DNA from: a virus | Strand: one strand, 5' to 3' | DNA length: 49,027 bases | IMG/VR virus record: IMGVR_UViG_3300044734_000056 | Location: 1 to 49,027 of that record | Shown here: positions 27,542 to 36,069 of the stretch, in pieces | How positions within the stretch are numbered: position 1 is the first letter of the stretch | Layout: each line of letters opens with the position of its first letter | Notes under the pieces: model-generated | Database searches by the model: none | Seen by the model: only the letters and a program-made list of their open reading frames with translations | What the model was told of the DNA's origin: nothing | Position numbers and translations under genes: made by a program

Positions 27542-28776
27542 TGCCCGGCCTGCTCGACCGCATCGCCGACGGGCTGAACTTGAAGGCGCAGACGCTCGAC
27601 AGCCTGCCCGGCTTCCTCTGGGGCCCGGAGAGCAAGTCCGGCGTCTCGGTCACTTGGGCCAAGTCGCTCGAGGTGATGGCGATGCTCGCCTGCTGCCGGG
27701 TGGTGGCGGACGGCATCGCGCAGTGCGGGGTCAAGCTGATGCGCCCGCGCAAAGGCGGCATCGGCTCGGACGAAGCCCGCGACCACCCGCTCTACCGCCT
27801 GCTCTGGCGCCGCCCGAACGACTGGCAGACCGCCTACGAATTCTGGGAGACGATCGTCTTCCACATGATGCTGGTAGGCAATGCCTACGTCTATGTCAGC
27901 CGCCTCGGCGACCGCATCATCGAGCTGATCGTGCTGGAGCCGCAGCGGGTGACCGTCACCCAGATGCCGGACCGCACTCTCTATTACGACGTGATCGGCG
28001 AGGACCAGGTCCAGCGCCGCTTTACCGGCCGCGACATCTGGCATTTGCGCGGCCCCAGTTGGAACGGCTGGATGGGCATGGAGACCATCCGCCTCGCCCG
28101 CGAGACGATCGGCCTCGCCATCGCCCTCGAGGCGAGCCACGCCCGCATGCACCGCAATTCGCTGCAGCCGGCAGGCGTCTATGCCGTCGAAGGAGAGCTG
28201 AAAAACGAGCAGCACGAGATGCTGGTCAAGTGGATCAAGAAGTCGGTCGCCGCTGGCGATCCGTTCGTGCTCGACCGCGGCGCCAAGTGGACCTCCACCG
28301 AGATGAAGGGCGTCGACGCCCAGCATCTCGAAACGCGGCGCTTCCAGCTCGAGGAGATCTGCCGCGGCGTCCGCGTCATGCCGATCATGATCGGCCTGGC
28401 CGAGAAGACCGCCACCTACGCCAGCGCCGAGCAGATGTTCCTCGCCCACGTCGTCCACACCGAGACGCCGTGGGGCAACCGCATCGAGCAGTCCGCCGAG
28501 GTCGCGCTCCTCACCGAGCAGGAACAGGCCGAAGGCCTCACCATCTACATCGACTTCAGCCAGTTGATGCGGGGCGACTACAAGTCGCTGAACGACGCCC
28601 TCAAGGTCCAGCGCGACGCCGGCGTAATCAACGCAAATGAATGGCGCATCCGCATCGGCATGAACCCGCGCGAGGACGACGGCGGCGACGAATATATCGT
28701 CAACGGCGCCATGGCTCCGCAGATGGGCCTCGCCATCGTCCCGCTGAAGCAGCCCGACCCGAATCCCCCCGCTTGA
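27541..28776 (+). CDS. HK97-family portal protein
   Basis: 411 residues from ATG 27541. Typical blocks are VTWAKSLEVMAMLACCRVVA near the start, HPLYRLLWRRPNDWQTAYEF, WETIVFHMMLVGNAYVYVSR, a wing region, and the stem/crown region RRFQLEEICRGVRVMPIMIG then VLLQRDAGVINANEWR-like ALKVQRDAGVINANEWRIRI GMNPREDDGGDEY. The dodecameric portal forms the DNA channel at one head vertex. Length is normal for the family. Confidence 0.95.
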   Translation: MPGLLDRIADGLNLKAQTLDSLPGFLWGPESKSGVSVTWAKSLEVMAMLACCRVVADGIAQCGVKLMRPRKGGIGSDEARDHPLYRLLWRRPNDWQTAYEFWETIVFHMMLVGNAYVYVSRLGDRIIELIVLEPQRVTVTQMPDRTLYYDVIGEDQVQRRFTGRDIWHLRGPSWNGWMGMETIRLARETIGLAIALEASHARMHRNSLQPAGVYAVEGELKNEQHEMLVKWIKKSVAAGDPFVLDRGAKWTSTEMKGVDAQHLETRRFQLEEICRGVRVMPIMIGLAEKTATYASAEQMFLAHVVHTETPWGNRIEQSAEVALLTEQEQAEGLTIYIDFSQLMRGDYKSLNDALKVQRDAGVINANEWRIRIGMNPREDDGGDEYIVNGAMAPQMGLAIVPLKQPDPNPPA

Positions 28777-28790
28777 AGGAGCTGCCGCCG

Positions 28791-29576
28791 ATGTCGATGC
28801 CCGCCGCTCCGCGCCCGGCCTCCGCCTCGCCCGAGCGCAAGCCGCTCGGCGTCCGCTACCCAGTCGCCGCCCGGGCGTCCGCCCCGCGGGCGCCCGAGAC
28901 CAAGCACGGCCGTGCCGCCATCGACAGCCTCGACTTCGCCTGCGAGCTCAAGTTCGCAGGCGAGGAGGGCGCGGGCACCGTCGAGGGTTACGCCTCGGTC
29001 TTCAACATCATGGACCGCGGCGGCGACATCGTTCTGCCCGGCGCCTTCAAGGCTTCGCTCGCCGACTGGCGGAAGCGCAAGGCCCAGCCGCCGATGCTCT
29101 GGTATCACGACCCGGCCTGCCCGATCGGCGTCTGGACCGAGCTGGAGGAGGACGAGAAGGGCCTGCGCGTCGCGGGCGAGTTCATCGCCGGCGTCCCCCA
29201 GGCCGACGTCGTCCGCGCGTTGATGAAGGCCGGCGCGGTCAAGGGCCTGTCGATCGGCTACCAGACCGTCAAGGACGAGATCGACCGCAAGACGGGCGCC
29301 CGCTACCTCAAGCAGGTCGACCTGTGGGAGATTTCTGCCTGCACCTTCCCGATGCTGCCCGAAGCGCAGGCGTCGGCGAAGGGTGACCTCGACCCGCGCG
29401 CCCTCGAGCGCGCGCTGCGCGACGAAATGAATTTGTCGAGCGCGGACGCCGTGAAGGCCGTCGCGCTCTTCAAGAAGCATCTCCGTGACGGAGGTGGACA
29501 GCCCGAGCAGGCGGCCCGTGACGGCGCTCCCGACCTGCTCATGTCCCTGCGCAAGGCCGCCCAGGCGCTGCGCTGA
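28791..29576 (+). CDS. HK97-family prohead protease
   Basis: 261 residues from ATG 28791 behind AAGGAGCTGCCGCCG. After a Pro/Ala-rich N-terminus, the S78-type protease core appears: VEGYASVFNIMDRGGDIVLP, GAFKASLADW, PPMLWYHDPACPIGVWTELE (with catalytic His in WYHD) and VKGLSIGYQTVKDE (catalytic Ser in LSIGY). It cleaves the scaffold-like delta domain of the capsid protein during maturation. The C-terminal 60 residues are charged and helical. Confidence 0.93.
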   Translation: MSMPAAPRPASASPERKPLGVRYPVAARASAPRAPETKHGRAAIDSLDFACELKFAGEEGAGTVEGYASVFNIMDRGGDIVLPGAFKASLADWRKRKAQPPMLWYHDPACPIGVWTELEEDEKGLRVAGEFIAGVPQADVVRALMKAGAVKGLSIGYQTVKDEIDRKTGARYLKQVDLWEISACTFPMLPEAQASAKGDLDPRALERALRDEMNLSSADAVKAVALFKKHLRDGGGQPEQAARDGAPDLLMSLRKAAQALR

Positions 29577-29595
29577 TCCCCCGAAAGGAAACCAC

Positions 29596-30945
29596 ATGTT
29601 CATCGGAAAGCAGGGCGCCTTCCTTCCCGGCGCCGTCATCCAGCTCGCCATCGCGCCGGAGACGAAGGACGACAACCTCACCACCGAGGTGAAGGCGGCC
29701 GTCGAGACGCTCGGCAAGACGTTCGAGGACTTCAAGTCCAAGAACGACCAGCGCCTCGAGCAGCTCGACAAGAAGGGCGAGGACGCCGTCACCAAGGCCG
29801 AGCTGGAGAAGCTCAACAAGGCCGTCGACGACGGCATGGCCGAGGTGAAGAAGCAGCTCGAGGAGATGGCGAGGAAGGCGAATCGCCTCTCGCTCTCCGG
29901 CGTCGTCGTCGACACCGAGCTGAAGGCCGTCAAGGACTTCGCCGAGCTCACCGGCAAGAAGGACATGACGCCGGACGCACTCGCCGAGTATAAGGGCGAC
30001 CTCGCCAACTATATTCGCCGCGCCGAGGTGAAGTCGATCACCATGCAGGTCGCGTCGGATCCGTCCGGCGGCTATTGGGTCACCCCCGACGTCACCGGTC
30101 GCATGGTGAAGAAGCTCTACGAGACGACGCCGATGCGTCAGCTCGCCAGCGTCGTCACCATCGGCACCGACCGGCTCGAAGGCCCGGTCGACAATGGCGA
30201 GTTCGACGCCGCCTGGATCGGCGAGCAGGGCACCCGCTCGCAGACCGACGCGTCGCAGCTCGGCATGTGGGGCATCGACGTCAACGAGCTCTACGCCTAC
30301 CCCAAGGTGACGCAGAAACTGCTCGAGGACGCGAAGATCGACGTTGAGGGGTGGATCGGCGACAAGTCGGTGTCCAAGTTCTCCCGCAAGGAGAATGCCG
30401 CCTTCGTCACCGGCGACGGCAACCAGAAGCCCAAGGGCTTCCTCTCCTACCCCACCGCCTCGACCGACGACGCCACCCGCGCGTGGGGCACGTTCCAGTA
30501 CATCCCCACCAAGGGCGCCGGCGCGTTCGCCAGCTCCAACCCGGCCGACTGCTTCCTCGACCTCATCTTCGGGGTGAAGGCCGGCTACCGCCAGAACGCC
30601 AAGTTCCTCAGCGCCCGCAAGACGCTGGGCGAGGTGCGCAAGCTCAAGGACGGCCAGGGCAATTACCTGGTCGACCTGCGGCTGCGCGACGGCGCGCTCG
30701 TCGAGACGATCTTCGGCTTCCCCGTCGTCGACGGCGAGGACATGCCGCAGATCGCGGCGAACTCGCTGTCGATGGCGTTCGGCGATTTCGGCGAGGCCTA
30801 CACGATCGTCGACCGGCTCGGCATCTCGGTGGTGCGCGACAACATCACCCAGCCGGGCTTCGTCAAGTACCACATGCGCAAGCGCGTGGGCGGCGGCGCG
30901 GTCAACTTCGAGGCGATCAAGCTCCTCAAGTTCGCCGCCAGCTAA
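29596..30945 (+). CDS. major capsid protein, HK97 fold
   Basis: 449 residues from ATG 29596 behind GAAAGGAAACCAC. Residues about 20-95 are a Lys/Glu-rich coiled coil (delta domain, removed by the protease). The shell domain starts near KSITMQVASDPSGGYWVTPD and includes MRQLASVVTIGTDRLEGPVD, KENAAFVTGDGNQKPKGFLS, YRQNAKFLSARKTLGEVRKL and GAVNFEAIKLLKFAAS. This is the standard HK97 layout. A terminator hairpin follows. Confidence 0.95.
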   Translation: MFIGKQGAFLPGAVIQLAIAPETKDDNLTTEVKAAVETLGKTFEDFKSKNDQRLEQLDKKGEDAVTKAELEKLNKAVDDGMAEVKKQLEEMARKANRLSLSGVVVDTELKAVKDFAELTGKKDMTPDALAEYKGDLANYIRRAEVKSITMQVASDPSGGYWVTPDVTGRMVKKLYETTPMRQLASVVTIGTDRLEGPVDNGEFDAAWIGEQGTRSQTDASQLGMWGIDVNELYAYPKVTQKLLEDAKIDVEGWIGDKSVSKFSRKENAAFVTGDGNQKPKGFLSYPTASTDDATRAWGTFQYIPTKGAGAFASSNPADCFLDLIFGVKAGYRQNAKFLSARKTLGEVRKLKDGQGNYLVDLRLRDGALVETIFGFPVVDGEDMPQIAANSLSMAFGDFGEAYTIVDRLGISVVRDNITQPGFVKYHMRKRVGGGAVNFEAIKLLKFAAS

Positions 30946-30956
30946 GGCACCAACCC

Positions 30957-30980
30957 GGGGCGGGCTTCGCGGCCCGCCCC
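30957..30980 (+). terminator. rho-independent terminator after capsid gene
   Basis: GGGGCGGGC-TTCGCG-GCCCGCCCC followed by GCCTTCTTTCC. A strong stem that may set a high capsid-to-downstream message ratio. Confidence 0.75.
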
Positions 30981-31014
30981 GCCTTCTTTCCACCTCCTCT
31001 GAGGAGCACCCGAC

Positions 31015-31470
31015 ATGACCCCCAACCACGACGAAGCCACCGAGAAGGTCCTGGTCGAGCTGATCACGCCCGGCGTCTACACGTCCGACCAGGCGTCCGC
31101 GGTCATCGACATGGAGGGCTATGAAGCCGCCACCCTGCTGATCCACGTCGGCATCGGCGGCATCACCTTCTCCGGCACCAACAAGATCGAGTTCGTGCTC
31201 ACCCACGGCGACGCCTCCGACGGCTCGGACGGCGTGGCGGTGACCGACGCCGACCTGGTCAAGGACAGCCTCTGCCCGGCCACCGTCACCGCCGGCATCG
31301 TCCGCTCGCTCGTCTCGGCGCACGCTTCGGCGGACGTCCAGAAGCTCGGCTATGTCGGCGGCCACCGCTACGTGAAGCTCGTCCCGGACTTCTCGGGTAC
31401 CCACGGCACCGGCACCCCGATCGCCGCCAGCCTGGTCAAGGAACAGGGCGCGCTGCAGGGCGTCGCCTGA
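31015..31470 (+). CDS. virion-associated protein, possible head decoration
   Basis: 151 residues from ATG 31015 behind GAGGAGCACCCGAC. It is beta-rich: VLVELITPGVYTSDQASAVI, YEAATLLIHVGIGGITFSGT and GHRYVKLVPDFSGTHGTGTP, IAASLVKEQG. Proteins of this size and pattern next to the capsid gene are usually decoration or minor head proteins. It is bracketed by two hairpin terminators, implying its own expression level. The assignment is by position. Confidence 0.65.
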   Translation: MTPNHDEATEKVLVELITPGVYTSDQASAVIDMEGYEAATLLIHVGIGGITFSGTNKIEFVLTHGDASDGSDGVAVTDADLVKDSLCPATVTAGIVRSLVSAHASADVQKLGYVGGHRYVKLVPDFSGTHGTGTPIAASLVKEQGALQGVA

Positions 31471-31511
31471 CCCACCCGCCGCGCGCATGCCGTCCCGGCA
31501 GCGCGGCGGCA

Positions 31512-31544
31512 GGCCGGCGCGCGCTTCATCCCCGCGCGCCGGCC
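31512..31544 (+). terminator. strong hairpin between head genes
   Basis: A perfect 12-bp stem GGCCGGCGCGCG/CGCGCGCCGGCC with an 8-base loop, followed by GCCTTCCCC. The short T-run makes it a partial terminator at best. Confidence 0.6.
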
Positions 31545-31575
31545 GCCTTCCCCATCGTAATGAGGAGGCGGTTTC

Positions 31576-32199
31576 ATGACAGAACCCGTCTCCCTCGCCC
31601 TCGCCCGCGCGCAATGCCGGATCGAGGCCGACGACACGGCCGAGGACGCCCTCCTCTCCTCCTATATCGGCGCCGCCCGCGCGCTGGTCGAGGACATGAC
31701 CGGGCTCATCCTCGTCCAGCGGCCCGTGGTCGAGCATTTCGACGGCTTCGTGCCCCGCCTCGGCACCCCCTTCCTCGACGACGACCAGTGGCGCCGTCCG
31801 TCGCCGCCGCAGGTCTACGGCCAGCCGCAGGGCCGGCCGCTCGCTCTGCGTGCTTGGCCGATCGCCTCGGTCGACGGCGTCGCCTACACGGATCCTGACG
31901 GCACCCAGCAGGTCCTCGCCGGCACCCGCCTGGTGGGCGGCGCCTGGCCCGGCGCCCTCTGGCCCCCGGCCGATGCGAGCTGGCCGTCGGTCCGCGAGGC
32001 CGAAGGGGTCGACGTCACCTTGACCGCCGGCTTCGCCGGCGACGCGGTCCCGCTCCAGGCCGTCCAGGCCATGCTTCTGCTCATCGCCCACTGGTATCAG
32101 AACCGCGAGGCCGTCCGCGCCGGCGACCGCGCCGCCGCCGTCGAAATCCCGCTCGCCGCGCAGGCCCTGTGCGACATGCTCAGCCTGCAGCGCGTCTGA
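31576..32199 (+). CDS. head-tail connector, gp6-like
   Basis: 207 residues from ATG 31576 behind GAGGAGGCGGTTTC. The N-terminus VSLALARAQCRIEADDTAED then ALLSSYIGAARALVEDMTGL is the standard opening of phage_connect (gp6-like) proteins. The C-terminus VPLQAVQAMLLLIAHWYQNR E is the matching final helix. It forms a ring below the portal. A longer middle insertion (YGQPQGRPLALRAWPIASVD) is usual in alphaproteobacterial members. Confidence 0.9.
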   Translation: MTEPVSLALARAQCRIEADDTAEDALLSSYIGAARALVEDMTGLILVQRPVVEHFDGFVPRLGTPFLDDDQWRRPSPPQVYGQPQGRPLALRAWPIASVDGVAYTDPDGTQQVLAGTRLVGGAWPGALWPPADASWPSVREAEGVDVTLTAGFAGDAVPLQAVQAMLLLIAHWYQNREAVRAGDRAAAVEIPLAAQALCDMLSLQRV

Positions 32200-33425
32200 T
32201 GCCCATCGCCGCCGGCGATCTCGACCGCCGCATTGAGATCGAGCGCGACCACCCCACCCGCGACGGCCACGGCAACGACGTCGCCGGCTGGCGGCCTTAC
32301 TGCAAGGCGTGGGCGAAGTTCATGCCCGGCCCGGGCCGCGAGCGGCGCGAGGCGGCGAAGGACGTCGCCAGCCTCGCCGCCATCTTCCGCGTCCGCCGCA
32401 CCGCCGCCACCCGCGCGCTCAACGCGGCCACCGATCGCATCCTGTTCGACAACGTCGTCTGGGATATCGCCTCCACCGCCCTCTACGAGCGCGACGGCAT
32501 CGACATCGCCGCCGTCACTTCCTACGCCATCGTCGTCCGGGCACTGTCCGGCGCAGCCGCCGGCGTGTCGAGCGCGGCCGGCGCGATCACGATCACCGCC
32601 GCTCTCGCCGGCGCGGCCGCAGCCGCAAGCATCGCGATCGGCGACCTGACCGTCACCGTGCCGCTCGCGGGCGCCGCCGCCGGCCGTAGCGCGGCGGCCG
32701 GCGCGGTCACCGTCGCCGTGCCTCTCGCGGGTGCGGCGGCCGGGGTCGCGACCGCGGCCGGAGCGGTCAGCGTCGCCGCCCCGCTTGCCGCCGCGGCCCT
32801 GGCGCAGAGTTCGGCGGCGGGCGCGATCACCGTCACCGTGGCGCTGGCGGGGGCCTCCGCCGGGCAAGCCGCCGCGACCGGGGCGATCACCGTCACCGCC
32901 GCGCTCGCGGGTGCGGCGTCCGCCGTTTCGTCAGCGGCGGGGGATGTCAGCATCACCGCCGCCCTCGCCGGCGCCGCATTCGGCCAGAGCAACGCGGCAG
33001 GCGACATCAGTGTCACCGCTGCGCCGACCGAATACATGCCCGACACAGGCTGGGACGATGCCGGGGTGTGGACCACCGCGGGCGGCGCCACCGTCAACTC
33101 GACCGTCGCGTCCGACCTCTATCTGCCCGCCCGCACCGCGAGCGCCACCGGCACCGCCGCCGCAACGCTGGCGGCGGGCACCTACCTCTACACCGACACC
33201 ATCGTCGGCTGGAACGGCGGCACGGGCAACGCCACCGGCGTCTCGGTCGTCGTCGCCGGCACCCCCGGCACCTTCATGGCTTCGGACGAAACGGTTCCGA
33301 CGTCGGTCTCGATCACCATCGTCGTCTCCAGCGTCGCCAACCAGAACATCGTCGTCAAGCCGCAGAACCTCCCCGGCCGCGACTATCCGACCCTCTCCGG
33401 CGGCTCCCTCACCAAGATCGCCTGA
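32199..33425 (+). CDS. head-tail adaptor fused to 20-residue repeats and a beta domain
   Basis: 408 residues from ATG 32199 (TGATG overlap). Residues 1-110 are a normal head-tail adaptor (gp16/SPP1-like): AAGDLDRRIEIERDHPTRDG, WRPYCKAWAKFMPGPGRERR and VRALNAATDRILFDNVVWDI-like blocks. Residues 115-274 are eight consecutive units of exactly 20 residues, consensus ALAGAAAGxSSAAGAITVTA. Residues about 278-408 (TEYMPDTGWDDAGVWTTAGG, AGTYLYTDTIVGWNGGTG) look like a beta-sandwich or carbohydrate-binding module. Usual adaptors are about 110 residues, so this is a large fusion. The extension could project from the virion neck as an adhesive whisker. Confidence 0.85.
   Translation: MPIAAGDLDRRIEIERDHPTRDGHGNDVAGWRPYCKAWAKFMPGPGRERREAAKDVASLAAIFRVRRTAATRALNAATDRILFDNVVWDIASTALYERDGIDIAAVTSYAIVVRALSGAAAGVSSAAGAITITAALAGAAAAASIAIGDLTVTVPLAGAAAGRSAAAGAVTVAVPLAGAAAGVATAAGAVSVAAPLAAAALAQSSAAGAITVTVALAGASAGQAAATGAITVTAALAGAASAVSSAAGDVSITAALAGAAFGQSNAAGDISVTAAPTEYMPDTGWDDAGVWTTAGGATVNSTVASDLYLPARTASATGTAAATLAAGTYLYTDTIVGWNGGTGNATGVSVVVAGTPGTFMASDETVPTSVSITIVVSSVANQNIVVKPQNLPGRDYPTLSGGSLTKIA
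32541..33020 (+). repeat. eight tandem 60-bp coding repeats
   Basis: 480 bp encoding eight 20-residue units with no length variation. DNA identity between units is moderate, with the most constant words around GCGGGCGCGATCACCGT and CTCGCGGGTGCGGC. Confidence 0.9.
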
Positions 33426-33454
33426 CCCTCCCCTCCATCGCGAAGGACACGCCC

Positions 33455-33871
33455 ATGGCCTCGACCGAACAGACCATCAACCCAGGCGTCGCCGCCGACG
33501 CGCCGACCTTCACGGGCATCTCCGTCACCGGCGCGCCGCCGCCGTCGATCGCCGCGGGCGGGGTGACCTTCAACCGCGCCCACCAGACCGCCTTCTTCGA
33601 CCAGCAGCCCTACGCGCCCGGCCACACCTATGCGGTGCGCGTAGCGTTCGCCGCGCCCGCGGCGGGGTTCGCCGGCACGGTGCGCGTCCGCATCGCCGCG
33701 GTCCAGTCCGGCACCGGCGCGTCGTTCGACCGGACCGTCGACCCGTCCCAGGGCGACCTCGTCGGCACGTTCGTCGCGACCGGCAACGAGACGGTCGGCA
33801 TCGTCCAGGGCCTCACCGATGCCGCCGGTAATGTCGGCTTCGTCGTCACCGGCTTCTCCAGTCAGGACTGA
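33455..33871 (+). CDS. hypothetical virion protein
   Basis: 138 residues from ATG 33455. It is beta-rich: DAPTFTGISVTGAPPPSIAA, GHTYAVRVAFAAPAAGFAGT and DLVGTFVATGNETVGIVQGL, TDAAGNVGFVVTG. It may be another neck or decoration protein acting with the extended adaptor. No family recognised. Confidence 0.6.
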   Translation: MASTEQTINPGVAADAPTFTGISVTGAPPPSIAAGGVTFNRAHQTAFFDQQPYAPGHTYAVRVAFAAPAAGFAGTVRVRIAAVQSGTGASFDRTVDPSQGDLVGTFVATGNETVGIVQGLTDAAGNVGFVVTGFSSQD

Positions 33872-33921
33872 CGCGCACCGCGCGCCCCTCCGCCCCTCTC
33901 GCCATCTGAAAGGATCGCCCC

Positions 33922-34329
33922 ATGGCCGGCAGCTTCAGCGACTATCTCGAAAACGCGGTCCTCTCGTGGATCAAGGGCACGGCGATGCCGACCGCGCCCG
34001 CCGCGGTCTATGTCGCCCTGTTCAGCGCCGAATCGGCGGACGGCGCGACCGTGACGGAAGTCACCACCACCATCCGCATCGCCGGCCGCGTCGCCGCCAC
34101 CTTCGGCGCGGTCGGCGCCGGCTCCGGCACCGCCAAGCGCATCTCCAACTCGGCGATCGTCGATTTCGGCACCGCAGCCGGCAGCGCCAGCCTCACCGGT
34201 CTCGGCCTGTTCGACGCCGCCTCGTCGGGCAACCTGCTCGCGTGGGCGGACCTCACCACGCCGATGACCGCCTCGACCGGCAATCTGGTGAGCTTCGCCG
34301 CCGGCGCGCTCACCGTCGACCTCGATTAG
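33922..34329 (+). CDS. phage virion protein (tail-fibre/decoration-like family)
   Basis: 135 residues from ATG 33922. The opening AGSFSDYLENAVLSWIKGTA then PAAVYVALFSAESADG, and later LTGLGLFDAASSGNLLAWAD and FAAGALTVDLD, match a common small phage family (FSDYLExxLLDHxxG...YVALFT...ixfG.fDAasGGnLLawg.l...G..l.f.aGal). It is usually annotated as tail fibre or decoration protein. Confidence 0.8.
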   Translation: MAGSFSDYLENAVLSWIKGTAMPTAPAAVYVALFSAESADGATVTEVTTTIRIAGRVAATFGAVGAGSGTAKRISNSAIVDFGTAAGSASLTGLGLFDAASSGNLLAWADLTTPMTASTGNLVSFAAGALTVDLD

Positions 34330-34336
34330 GGATCGT

Positions 34337-34355
34337 CCCAAAGTATTACTTTGGG
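34337..34355 (+). terminator. palindromic hairpin CCCAAAGT-ATT-ACTTTGGG
   Basis: An 8-bp perfect stem with 3-base loop directly after the stop at 34329, not followed by a T-run. It could be a weak terminator or part of a REP-type insertion, since a REP-like word follows at 34384-34407. Confidence 0.45.
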
Positions 34356-34381
34356 CCGCGCAAGTTGAAGGAAGTAGAAAG

Positions 34382-34648
34382 ATGCCTGTCCTGAGCAACG
34401 TCGAAGGGGGCGACCTCGTCACCGCCACCGTCCTCGCCGCGCACCGCAACGTCTACGGCGGCGTCGAGCTCAAGGCCCCCGGACCTGCGGCCGAAGGCGG
34501 CGAGCCGTCCGTCGCCTCCTACGACCTGCCGCAGGCGATCGCCAAGCAACTGAAGGCGCAGGGCCTGATCGCCTTCGAGGACGCAGCCGCGCCCGCGGCG
34601 TCACCGGCCGGCGCCAAGGGCAAGACGCAGGATCCTCCCGGCGAATGA
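34382..34648 (+). CDS. small virion-region protein, start region altered by a repeat
   Basis: 88 residues from ATG 34382. The start codon and first residues (MPVLSNVEGG) are encoded by CCTGTCCTGAGCAACGTCGA AGGG, a word like the CTGTCCTGAGCxxGTCGAAGG repeat abundant in sphingomonad genomes. The body (DLVTATVLAAHRNVYGGVEL, SYDLPQAIAKQLKAQGLIAF) is typical of short proteins before HK97-gp10-like genes. The original start may have been displaced. Confidence 0.55.
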   Translation: MPVLSNVEGGDLVTATVLAAHRNVYGGVELKAPGPAAEGGEPSVASYDLPQAIAKQLKAQGLIAFEDAAAPAASPAGAKGKTQDPPGE

Positions 34649-35121
34649 CCGTCGAGCATGTCGAGGGCCTGAAGGACCTCGAGGAGTTCCTCGACAAGCT
34701 GCCCGACCGCATCGCCAGGAGCGGCGTCCAGCGCGTGCTCCGCCGCGCGCTGGCGCCGCTCCAGCGCCTCTGGCACGACAATACGCGCGTCAGGAAGCGC
34801 GCTCGCGGCAACGGCCCGGCCGGCCGGTTCCGCGTCTCGATCGACATTTCGTCCCGGCTGATCCGCTCGGTTGCGCGGGGCGTCCGCGCCAGCGGCACCG
34901 CCCCCGCCTGCGTCGCCTATGTCGGCCCCAACAAGATGGGCTATCCCGAGGCCCTCACCGAGGAATTCGGCGCCGCCTCGCACAACGAGACGCCGCCCAA
35001 CGCCCCCGGCCGCCGCGCCTGGGAAGCCGGCCAGCGCACCCCGCTCGACATCGTCAGCGCCGAACTGTGGCCGGAGATCCAGAAGACAGCGGACCGCTAC
35101 GCCAAGCGCAGCGCTGGCTGA
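34645..35121 (+). CDS. HK97 gp10-family protein
   Basis: 158 residues from ATG 34645 (ATGA overlap). The layout is that of HK97-gp10-like head-tail joining proteins: VEGLKDLEEFLDKLPDRIAR, RRALAPLQRLWHDNTRVRKR, AYVGPNKMGYPEALTEEFGA and NAPGRRAWEAGQRTPLDIV. It helps connect head and tail. Confidence 0.88.
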   Translation: MTVEHVEGLKDLEEFLDKLPDRIARSGVQRVLRRALAPLQRLWHDNTRVRKRARGNGPAGRFRVSIDISSRLIRSVARGVRASGTAPACVAYVGPNKMGYPEALTEEFGAASHNETPPNAPGRRAWEAGQRTPLDIVSAELWPEIQKTADRYAKRSAG

Positions 35122-35154
35122 AACCCGCCGATTTCCTTCGAGCGTGTTTTCTAG

Positions 35155-35185
35155 GTCAAAGCCATGATCTGCAAAGGCTTTTGAC
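35155..35185. repeat. inverted repeat in the gp10-tail terminator spacer
   Basis: GTCAAAGCC (35155-35163) and GGCTTTTGAC (35176-35185), one bulged base. The 99-bp spacer is AT-richer than its neighbours and holds no gene. Confidence 0.6.
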
Positions 35186-35220
35186 TGAGTCCCTTGGGGC
35201 TGTTTCGAACGGGGGACGCG

Positions 35221-35613
35221 GTGGAAGCTGACCTCGTCGCCCGCATCGTCGCCCTCGCCATCGACGGCGTCACGGCGGACCAGGTGAGCTGGGACGAGCG
35301 CCGCAAGGGTGCGCCGCTCCCGGCGATAATCCTCCACCAGATCGCACCAGGCGCGCTCTACAGCCATGAAGGCCGCAACGCCCTCGCCCAGCCGCGCCTC
35401 CAGGCCACCATCCTCGCCGCATCGCCGGCCGAGCGCCAGCGCGTCGCCGACGCCGTCCAGGCGGGGCTGGAGCCTGCCGCGACCGTCGGCGCCACCGCCT
35501 TCGGCGAAGCCTTCCTGATCATGGCCCCGGACCTGCCCGTCGAGCGGATCGAAGACGCCGCCCGCGTCTTCGGCCGCGCCCTCGACTTCGAACTCACCTG
35601 GCATCCCGCCTAA
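35221..35613 (+). CDS. tail completion protein, DUF3168-like
   Basis: 130 residues from GTG 35221 behind GGGGGACGCG. EADLVARIVALAIDGVTADQ, VSWDERRKGAPLPAIILHQI and APGALYSHEGRNALAQPRLQ match the DUF3168/tail-terminator group, which caps the tail tube at the neck. A TTG further upstream (35194) is possible but less likely. Confidence 0.82.
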   Translation: MEADLVARIVALAIDGVTADQVSWDERRKGAPLPAIILHQIAPGALYSHEGRNALAQPRLQATILAASPAERQRVADAVQAGLEPAATVGATAFGEAFLIMAPDLPVERIEDAARVFGRALDFELTWHPA

Positions 35614-35631
35614 ACCCTCAGGAGACAGACC

Positions 35632-36069
35632 ATGGCCCAGACCGGCTTCGGAGCGACCTTCCAGCTCTCCGCCACCACCATCGCCGACATCACCACCGGC
35701 AAGCTCCTCGAGGTGCTCGAGGTCGGCTTCCCCGATCCCGTGACCGGCACGACCGAAACCACCAACCACGATTCGCCGGGCGCCGTCCGCGAATATCTTC
35801 CCGACCTCGTCAATCTCGACCCGGTGCCGGTGAAGATGAACTACACCCCGGGCTCCGCGACCGACATCGCCTGCGAGGCGGCCGCCTATGCGCGCGCCCT
35901 CTATTACTTCAAGGCGCGCGTGCCGATCGCCGGCGGCGCCACCTTCCGCACCTTCACCGGCCAGTGCATCGTCGTCTCCTACAAGCGCGACCCCGCCAAG
36001 ACCGGCGGCGCACTCACCGCCACCCTCACCATCCAGCCGACCAGCTCGGCGACCCGGACCACCGTCTGA
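35632..36069 (+). CDS. major tail tube protein
   Basis: 145 residues from ATG 35632 behind AGGAGACAGACC. TGFGATFQLSATTIADITTG, LLEVLEVGFPDPVTGTTETT and NHDSPGAVREYLPDLVNLDP, PVPVKMNYTPGS are characteristic of siphovirus/GTA tail tube proteins. Position before the chaperone and tape-measure genes agrees. The stop overlaps the chaperone start. Confidence 0.9.
   Translation: MAQTGFGATFQLSATTIADITTGKLLEVLEVGFPDPVTGTTETTNHDSPGAVREYLPDLVNLDPVPVKMNYTPGSATDIACEAAAYARALYYFKARVPIAGGATFRTFTGQCIVVSYKRDPAKTGGALTATLTIQPTSSATRTTV

Noticed and set aside
29539-32091. An 850-codon open frame on the minus strand across capsid and connector genes
   Set aside because: It mirrors the capsid, decoration and connector genes, has no start context and low-complexity composition.
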